A stretch of 64,000 bases of DNA from Celoporthe dispersa (lineage: Eukaryota; Ascomycota; Sordariomycetes; Diaporthales; Cryphonectriaceae). Positions 56,128-64,000 of the stretch are shown piece after piece (the stretch's first letter is position 1; each line of letters opens with the position of its first letter). The notes under the pieces are model-generated. The model was not told the DNA's origin and made no database searches. It saw nothing but the letters and a program-made list of their open reading frames with translations. The position numbers and the translations under genes are program-made. Location of the stretch: positions 682,001-746,000 of the forward strand of contig WAID01000012.1 in NCBI GenBank assembly GCA_016584495.1. Reading direction: 5' to 3'.

Positions 56128-59100
56128 CCATGATCAATATGAGACGAGATAGGTTGGGTCTGTCGTCAGTGCTGTGCTGTGCAGCATCCGAACCTCGCTA
56201 GGGTAGCTGACCAGAACAAGCCATCAGAAGTCTTATTACTAGATGAGGAAAACCGGTCAGGGAGGGAAGGAGAAGTTGGGAAGGGGGGGGGGATCGGATC
56301 TCTGTAGGGATCTCGGCGATGTGGGTCGGTGAGAGAGGTGCTGAACTGAGCCGCCGCACCCGCCAGACCGGTCGACCGTTCCCACCCACCCTCGTGCGCC
56401 TCCTCCTCCTCCTACTCCTCTCTCGGATGTGAGCTGGGGCACGCCACACTGGTGGATGTATTCCCACTGGTGGGGTTTTGTTCATGCCCTCCCTCCTCTT
56501 CTTCTCTGCTGAGGGTGAATCTTGGCCAGAAAAGTACATATAGGAACCGGATCCGAAAGGGTGGTTCTGTGGTGGTTGTGTGGTGGTGGGGGTCGGCGTG
56601 AGAACTTGTGTGTGGGTCCTCTTTTTTTTTTTTTGTATTCATTTCTTGGTTTTTTTCTTCTCTTTTCTTTTCTTCTTTGCTTGGACCTACCAAGGTCATC
56701 GTGTAACCCAATAGACCCACCCAGCTGCATGGTAGGAAGAAGCCCTTGGGCCCAGCGTTTTGGGCCTCTGGGAGCGGCATGAATTCAGACGGGGCCGCGA
56801 CGGGGCGGGCCCGGAGGAGGAGGAGGAGGAAGAAGAAGAGGGGGGACCTCGCAACACGGGCTGATGAGAGCGCCAGGCCTGACTTTGCGACTCTGCTAGA
56901 CATTGATCGACCCTGTTTCTATTGGTTTGTGGTGTGTAGAGATCCCGGGATCTGGGGAGAATGTGAGCTGAAACTTGTTCCGAGGAGAAGGGAAGAACGC
57001 CAGGCCGTGCCATGATTGGATGGTGAGAGGGACGGAAGAGAAAGAGGGGGGAGGAGGAACCTTGCTTTGTTTTTTTTTTTTTTTTCTTTCTCCGAATTTC
57101 TTTTCTTACGACCCTCTAGGCGAGAGGTGAGATCTGCTTGCAGGATGAGAAAGATGGTCGAGAGCAGAGAGAGGTGGTGGTATGGGTGATGTGTGCTCTA
57201 TTGACCTGGCTTGTGCGACAGCGGCCGTCGTTCCGCTCGTCACACCTCTTCGGGCACCTCAGCCATCTTCTTTTCTTTCTCTCTCTCAATATTAATTATA
57301 ACGAAAATAATAATATCTCGAGGGCAGGAGGAAAGTCCAAAAAAATTAGACCCCACGGCACATCCCTCTTCCGGCAGCCTCGTCACACACACACATATAG
57401 ATCCCATCTCTGCTGTCCATTCTCATGGCCGTCATCGATTCCCAACCACCCCCCTTTTCACCAGACGAGATGATTAATTATATGCCCGCCTGTACGGGAG
57501 GCCCGCTAGCTGGAGCCGTTGTGCGATGGCGACACAGAGACATACAGAACGGCAGACATCTTTGAGATGGCCATATACGCTCGGTGGTCCAGCTATCCGG
57601 GGAGTTCTCTCTTCTGGTCTTACGTGATACGGAAAAGATAGACTAGTCTATCTCGTAGGTCGAGAAGAGGGAAAAACAAAGAAGAAAAAGAGAAAGAAAA
57701 AAAAACTCTCCCACTGTCCTCCTCCTCGGAACTTGCCGTTCCCCCAGCAGCCTTCGCCGCCGCCGCCACGGGAGCCCTACTCTTCTCATTCCTCCTCTGT
57801 CTCCTCTTCCTGGTGGTGTCAAGATTGGGAAGACAGAGACTCGCCAGTTTCTCCCTGCTGTCCTCCCGCGGGTTGGGCAGCAACAAAATGCTGTCCCGGT
57901 CCAATGGGGCCCTCGTGTTTCACCAATATAAGAAATCCTTCCCACCCGGGTCGGCGGTATACAACGCCCACACCAGGACCAAACCTAACCAACCCCCCCC
58001 CCCCAAAAATCAATCATGATCCGCGCAGGCATCCATCAATCCATCCCTCCTCCTCCTCCCATGTAGCCAGCCCCCCCCCTTTTCCTAGCCTTGACCCTAG
58101 TCACCTCCATTCAAAGCCATCGATCCATCATAGTACTATAGTTGAAAAAGAAAGGAAAAAAAGAGCCCTGCGACCACGCGAAGATGATGATGGGGCCCCA
58201 GCAGGATCGCGGTTGAGATCGGATCTGAGCCGGCCCCCGCTTCTGCTTTTGTAGTATTATTCCTTCTCCGCCCTGTACTGTACATATGTATATACAGGTT
58301 TTTTTTCCCCCTTCCTTTCCTTTTATTCTTCTTCTTTGGCTTTTCCCATAGTACGATGTAGTGGATGGCATGACCCCGAACGCCCCCCCCAACAAGCCAC
58401 CTCTCCTGCTTAGACCCCGGCTCATCTATCTATCCTTTCCCCTTCTCCCCCCCCCTGCTGTCTCTCTTTTTCTTGCTTTTCCTCCCGAGATCTGAGATCT
58501 GGTTACGTGTTCCCCCCTCTTCTCCCCTCGCTAAATCTTCAGGCTAATTAGAGACTTTTTTTTTTTGCTTCTTCCTGTTCCTTGTCTCTCTCTCTATGTA
58601 TCTGCTAGAGTTGTCTCATCTTTACTTTGTTTTTTCCCTTCCCCTTCTTCCTTTTCCCCCTTGCCGCTCCCGGTGCTCTGGGTCACCCATCATCCATCGT
58701 CAGCCTCCCTCGTATTTTTCTTGGTCCCTCTCTGAACTACTGTAACTAACCCACTCCCCCCCTGCGGCCCATCAGCAGGCCACACCTTGGGTCCATAGAT
58801 GATGACGATAGACTCTCCCGCCCTCTGTAGTTAGTTCGTAGGAATGTGCTCAACTGAAATTGCCTAAGACTTGCCAATGGATGAAGGGGAAACTAAGGAT
58901 GAAAAAAAAAAGTGAAAAAAAAAGGAGAGAAGACACTTCGTCAAGCATCGGCAAGGCCTTTTCATAGCTTCTTCACATAGGTACTTTTCTGCTCATCTGG
59001 GACCAACAAATGTTGCGAGAAGAAAAAAAAGAAAAAGAAGGATTGACAATGTTTTTCTCTTTCATTATTATAACTGTGTGCTGTACAATATAATTAGGCT

Positions 59101-59725
59101 GCGTTGAGCTGGTACGCGAAGGTGTACCGGATAGAATCGCTACTATAGCAATGATAAATGTACCCTGCCAAGGAATGGGCAAGGCAAGGCCAGCCCAGGA
59201 CATGCACCTCGTCAAAGCCTCTCCTCCTTGTGTAGCAAGGCTGGGTGCCAACAAGTCGAGCCTGTCCTGTCGGTGGGCGGCCTACTTCGGCGTACATGGA
59301 ACAACAGACCAGAAAACAAAAAAAAAGACATACACACAAACCAAAAAAAAAACCAAAAAAAAAACCAGACCAGACAGAAATAATCCCACCAAGGATAGAA
59401 AAAGAAAAAAAAAGGAAATGCCCAATAGTCACAGAGGCCGCCGAGTCCTCTTCGTCAGAGAGGCAGGACCGACGGCGGGTATCTTCAAGCACCAGAAAAT
59501 CCAATATAATACCCAGAACCATCCGCCATCCAAATCCAAATGCTCAGGTGATCAGGCCTGGCACGGCCGGCCCATACTCCCCCACCAGCCGTAAAACTCC
59601 GTCGAAATGCAAAGACATCCCCGCCCCTACCCTCCTTCCGCCCACCATGTCCCCATGCCAGGTGTTGTTGTTCATACAGAGAGAAAGGAGGAGGGAGAGA
59701 GGAGGGAAAACATGTGCCCATCCGC

Positions 59726-60810
59726 TCAGTGAGACCGGTTGCGCAGGGTGCTGGAGGAGGGATGATATGACGGCAGCCGCCGGCCTAGGACATCCCCATA
59801 TGAGGGGCCAAAGACTTCCCTTAGCGAAGGGAGGGTGACGGGCTCGGGCACGTCAAAAGGCTGGGCGCTGTACGACTGATGCTCGTGGTGGTGAACCAGC
59901 TGGCGGCGGGTATCGGCACGGGCAAAAGGGTCGGGCTGCGAGAAGTAGCCCTGAGAGGACGTAGACCTGGACCGGAAGTGTCCGCCAAGGCCCATGTCCT
60001 CATCCTCTTTGGTGTCAGCCGGCCACGAGGGGAGCTGGAACTGGCCGTGGGGATAGGGGCGGTCGTGGGCGGAGCGTGGTGAGTCCACAACAGACTCGTG
60101 GTCAGATGCCAGCGAGGGCGGGTAACCGGTAGACGTGGTGCTGGGCCGACGAGAGTGCGACTCCTGGGGGTAGTACGTGCCCGGGGTGGTAGGGCTGTGG
60201 TCAAGGGGTGCTGCTGGGCCGGCAGGGCCCGTGGCGAGACAGGAGTGGGAAGGGTGGGAGTGACACCGCCGGCGGGGACGGCAGCAACAGCAGCGGCGGC
60301 GGCGGCGGCGGCATCGCTGTCCACCTTTCGCTGCACCTTCTTGGACTCCTGGTAGTAAAAGTTCTTGAGCATGTTCTCGGGCCGGTTCATGATGCGACCG
60401 AGCTCGGCCCATTTCCTGTCGTTTTTATTGGCCCAGGCACAGATGAAGGCGGCCTCCTCCTTGGTGAACTTCTTCTTGCACTCGGCGGGCCACTTGAGGT
60501 GCTCGTTCCACTTCTCGCGGCACTGCTTGGCCGTGCGAGGCTTGGAGGGGTTCTGCCGCGAGTACTCGACGCACAGCTCGCTCCACGGGATCTGAGATCT
60601 GTTGCCGTTGCGGTGCGGCCGCGGGTTGTGCTCCGCGTCGCTGAGGTAGCCGCGCACGATCCTCGAGAGGATACTGCACTCCTCCTCAGACCAGGGGCCC
60701 TTATACTCGCTCCGCCCGGCCATCTGTCGGTTGTTTTCGGCGCGCCTTCTTGTGGGTGTCGACGGCGAGGCCTGGGACGGCTGCTGGTGGTGGTGGGTGC
60801 TGGCCTGCAT
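59726..60810 (-). CDS. Two-repeat Myb-like DNA-binding protein, one frameshift
   Basis: Putative nuclear transcription regulator. On the minus strand it starts MQASTHHHQQPSQASP at 60810 and gives about 361 residues. Repeat 1 spans GPWSEEECSILSRIVRGYLS, an insert rich in Asn/Arg/His, then IPWSELCVEYSRQNPSKPRT and AKQCREKWNEHLKW. Repeat 2 spans KKKFTKEEAAFICAWANKND, then RKWAELGRIMNRPENMLKNF. Tryptophans and the QCREKW helix match Myb/SANT repeats. A poly-Ala run (GCC/GCG repeats near 60290-60315) follows. The Ser/Pro-rich tail includes GYPPSLASDHESVVDSPRSA and ends HPSSSTLRNRSH. Frame breaks at 60225-60230 (GGGCCC run); one restored base gives PAGPAAPLDHSPTTPGTYYP. The named orthologue is not certain; fungal Myb genes often control conidiation, which is only a family-level suggestion. 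Confidence 0.85.
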
Positions 60811-63800
60811 GTTGCTGGTGTTGATGTCTGTTGTCGCTATGGGTGGGGTTAGGAAACGATAGGATTATCCCTGCGGGCCGCTGTACAGAACAAAAACAGC
60901 CCGTGTGGCTGAGGAGGTGGGTGGTGGTGGCGGCGGTGGTGCCCACGCAGGTGGACTTGAAGGTTGAGGGCAGATGCTGCTGGGTGCTGATGCTGATAAC
61001 GGTGGGGGAGGTCTGAGGATGGGTGACGGTGCTTGTTGGGAGGGAGCGAGGACGAAGGGACGACAGGCTGCTGTCTCTTTGTCTTCTGGAAACTGCCTCT
61101 TGCGTTGTAGAGGGGGAGAGGAGACTTGACTGGAGCGAAGAGTGTGGACACCAGAAGGAGGAGGGGAACAGACTCGGAGTCAACGTCGGGGATGGAGGGG
61201 GGAGGGAACGCAGGCGTATAAGTTTTATATCAGGACGGAGCACATGGCATTTAGGGTGGGAGGGCATGGAAAAGAGTGGTGAAGAGGGCAGGTTTGCTAT
61301 GCCAAGTACCTTTTTAGATAGATCCGCGTTCTCGATGGGGAGCTTGTCACCCCTGCGCCTGGTCAACGGCCTCATAACCCACCTTCCTAGACTTGGGCGG
61401 GTTTTAGCCTCGAGGTGGGCTCTGGATGATGATGGAAGTAACGAGTTACTCGATACTTTGAGAGCGGGGGGGGTCAAGACGGAGCAGTCTACGTCTTCCG
61501 CCCCCTCCAGCCAGCCCCTTCCCCGAAGTCCCATGTACAGCCCAGGGACAGGGACATCCATCCCAGGCCTCGCTTCGCGCAATCATGAGGTACCCTGCGG
61601 CTGGCTCGTGACTTCTCACGAGGGGGCGCTAACATCAACAACTAGTCACCCTAGTACTTGTCACCCAAGATGGCCCGGACAGGGGGGGGTTGAGCTGTAA
61701 GTACTACCCAAAGAGGTTAAAGGTGCTCCCAAACGCGCTGGACTTTTAGGTAAAGTGCGCAGCTTCCCTCTGTGCCCGCGGTCATTTACGGCGGGTCCAC
61801 ATGAAAGCACAAATCGGGAAAGATCGTGAGTCAGTGCACAGCTGAAGTGGTTGAGGGAGGACAGGCAAGAACAGGGCAGGTCAATGCCTCCTGCCTCAGC
61901 GATTGGGTAGCTATCGTATCAGCCATTATTACGGAGCTCCTGTGGCATGTCCATCGTTGCCCCCTTACAATCTCTTGTGCTGTGCACAATTCTTGCCAAT
62001 CTCTGCCCTTTCGGCCGACAACAGATAAACCTGATATCACATCACAGTCCCATCTCCATCCACCCACGCAGAGATCCCCAGATCTCTATACCTGTTGGCA
62101 TAATACGCGAACATTAACCCTGGCAGGGCCCCCTGCGGAATGACGGAACGGTTCCTCGTCGGCCGCCCCCTCCACGACGATCATCATCATCCTCCTCCTC
62201 CTACTCCTCCTCCACCACTACCACCTCCTGGTCCTCCTGCTCCAGTAATCAATCAGCGGCAGTCCCTGGACCAAAGTTTACCGTCACCGTCACTGCCATA
62301 CATGGTGGAGAAGATGCACTTTCTCGTGGTCGTATAGCCGTGGTATGGGTACTATAGCACATCCCACACAACGCTACAGCACTGCATACAACGGTACAGT
62401 CTTCTCTCCCACCAGACGAAGGCTAGCCAGATTTAGGGCCTATTGTCGAAGCACATGAGGTGAGGCGCTGTGGCACCGCCTAAGCTGGAACCAGCGTTGG
62501 CCTGTCGTCCTCGTCACTGTCACTTGTCGCTGTCAACCTGTCATTTTTAACAATCTGCTTCTGGGAACCCTCCTCCTCCCCATTCCAGTGCTAGAACGAA
62601 ACCTCCTCAGACCCGCACACCGCAGGTCTGGAACAGAGCACAAAGAAAAAGCACGAACCCCTCTCTTGGCCCTGGGAACAGACTGGCACCAGGGAGCGTT
62701 TCGTGGCAGCGTGATGTGGTTGGTGGTGGGGCTGAGATCTAGTGCTTCCTCTGCCCAGCGTTCCGTTGACAGCGACAATACCGTCATACTATGTAGTGTC
62801 ATTTGACTGGCCCTGGCGTCTCTGCTATGGGAAGCATATCTCACAAGGCGATCCGAGGCGATCCGAGGCTCCGACAGTCCGAGATCGCCATCCAAGGATC
62901 CACCACGTGTCTGCGATCAAGAGGAACAAGAGAAAAGAAAAAGAAAGAAGAGAAAAGAAAAAGAAAGAAGAGAAGGAAGAACAAAAAATCACATGGAGAT
63001 GGGGAAATGAAGATGGATCCTTCCTGAGCCACACACCGATCTTGACTGCCAGCTATCCAGGCCACCCGATCCGACATCAGCCTCAACGTGTGTGCGGTCA
63101 GATATTAAGATTCGATGTGTGATCATTCTGGCCCTCCCCATGAGAGGATCCGTCGTACCCAGATCCAAACCCGATCCAGGATGCAGCCTTGTCCAGACCC
63201 CTCCCTGGAGCCATGTGTTCGCTACGCCTGGGCGTTGCAGGGGTGGGGTGGTGGCCCTCTGGGGCGAAGGACCCCTACCGCCTGAAGATGATCAATGAGC
63301 TGGACCCCCGATCTTGGTAGCCAAGCAGATGGGGGACCGAGGTTGCCCTCGCGGCTTGCTACTTTTCGAGAACTACTGTGTGGCACCGCGCTCCCCTCCC
63401 TGCAAAGGCCACGAGAGAGCGAGAGAGAGAGAGGGAAAAGCTTCAGCACCTGGAACAAGTCGCTAGGCTCCAAAGGGTGTTGGGCACCCGGCAATATCTT
63501 TGGGGTCTTGACCTCCTTTACGGCCGTGGTGACATGGCGAAGGATCAAGTGGCTTCACCGGTCAGACCACTCCCGGCTATCGCGTCGACTTATCTCCCTC
63601 ACGACGGAACTTGGAACATCACGCACCGGCGTAGCGGCGGAAAATATCTGGTGTTGCTCACCTAAAGCATAAACCCGCTGCGCATCACACATCCTGCCTG
63701 CACCGCATCACCACGTTCTGCTGATGACCCCCTAAGACTAGCAAGCCTCACCGCTTCTCGGGCTCACCATTGGCTCGAACCTGCACTTAAGGAGCCGCCA

Positions 63801-64000
63801 CATATTCCCGGCATGAGGTTACGGGAAAAGAAGAAGAAAGAAGAAAAAAACATAGGTCCCCAAGGATCTACAGCACAAAGCTCAGAATCTGATGTCGATT
63901 CGGGACGAGGCGGGCCTCAGCCCTTACGTCGGCAGGGCGAGCTCTGTACCCCATGCTGTACCGCTCCACAGGGTACTTTTAAGTCGGCAGGCGTGCTGTG
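60811..64000. other. Upstream region of the Myb-like gene and window end
   Basis: No supported gene. The minus strand just upstream of the Myb ATG is C/A- and C/T-rich (60850-61200), a likely leader. A trinucleotide-rich stretch (CATCATCATCCTCCTCCTCC type) lies at 62179-62242, an A/G-only tract at 62932-62985, and (GA)n at 63415-63433. ORFs here are short and not protein-like. Confidence 0.5.

Larger units (their letters stand above)
47302..59725. other. 12.4-kb gene-free convergent interval rich in simple repeats
   Basis: Flanked by the 3' ends of two converging genes, with no ORF of protein-like composition on either strand. The longest ORFs (up to about 280 aa) are translated repeats. Contents: (GT)n at 47785-47805, 55441-55457 and 55554-55580; (GA)n at 52922-52975, 54306-54334 and 55040-55058; homopolymer T/A runs of 12-22; G-rich blocks near 54255-54285 and 56280-56292; an (AT)n-rich palindrome at 56091-56127; and a (CT)n/(GA)n inverted pair at 52430-52502. 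No tRNA, rRNA, transposon end or long repeat was recognised. Poly-pyrimidine sequence at 57750-58740 could belong to an undetected long noncoding transcript. Confidence 0.55.

Noticed and set aside
59094..59522. Minus-strand ORF that looks like a hydrophobic membrane protein
   Set aside because: The hydrophobic part is the complement of poly-A/AAAAC tracts, and no family motif is present.
63760..63800. Minus-strand GGTTCGAGCC resembling a tRNA box B
   Set aside because: No 5-bp T stem and no acceptor or anticodon arm at the right distance.
1..64000. Pseudogenisation of the cluster as the reason for frameshifts
   Set aside because: Essential single-copy genes with intact motifs and splice sites are affected, breaks sit in homopolymers, and corrected lengths equal family lengths.
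1..64000. Biosynthetic or defence gene cluster
   Set aside because: Neighbouring genes serve unrelated housekeeping functions on both strands, and no PKS, NRPS, transporter or defence domain is visible.

Overview
The window is nuclear DNA of a filamentous ascomycete (Pezizomycotina, most likely Sordariomycetes; this placement is inferred from protein style, not from a search). The evidence is GC-rich codons, short introns of 51-142 nt with GTRAGT-like donors and CTAAC/CTGAC branch sites, and a set of conserved fungal housekeeping genes. No AT-rich RIP-like tract, transposon, CRISPR array or prokaryotic operon is visible.

Genes from left to right: a 5'-truncated glycerophosphocholine acyltransferase (GPC1, +); cohesin SMC1 (+, 5 exons); COPII coat SEC23 (+, 5 exons); ribosomal protein L12/uL11 (+, 5 exons); an 8 kb gene-free stretch that ends in a probable long leader; a GT41 O-GlcNAc transferase-like TPR protein (+, 3 exons); tRNA-Gly(GCC) (-); SRP72 (-, 2 exons); an uncharacterised fungal protein (-, 2 exons); a Cys/His-motif plus coiled-coil protein (+); an NCBP3/DUF2414-type cap-binding subunit with repeated ELFP motifs (+); a protein with nine PPPGF-type repeats (+, 3 exons, one GC-AG intron); a 12.4 kb gene-free convergent interval rich in microsatellites; and a two-repeat Myb-like regulator (-). 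The genes are unrelated housekeeping and regulatory functions (chromosome cohesion, secretion, translation, protein targeting, nuclear RNA, transcription), not an operon or a biosynthetic cluster.

Two themes stand out. First, eight of the ten annotated genes other than RPL12 and the PPPGF protein can only be read end to end if one or more single-base indels are allowed, nearly all inside short G/C or A/T homopolymers. I count twelve such sites. After correcting them every model without an unresolved splice junction closes to a whole number of codons, which points to consensus error rather than gene decay. Second, the large intergenic intervals carry dense low-complexity DNA: (GT)n, (GA)n, G-quadruplex-like G tracts, a 51 bp alternating purine-pyrimidine run, and C/A- or C/T-rich leaders before several start codons. 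The most novel-looking proteins are the PPPGF-array protein (a predicted multivalent GYF-domain ligand), the CxC...CxCGHLxCFHH coiled-coil protein, and the ELFP-repeat tail of the NCBP3-like protein.
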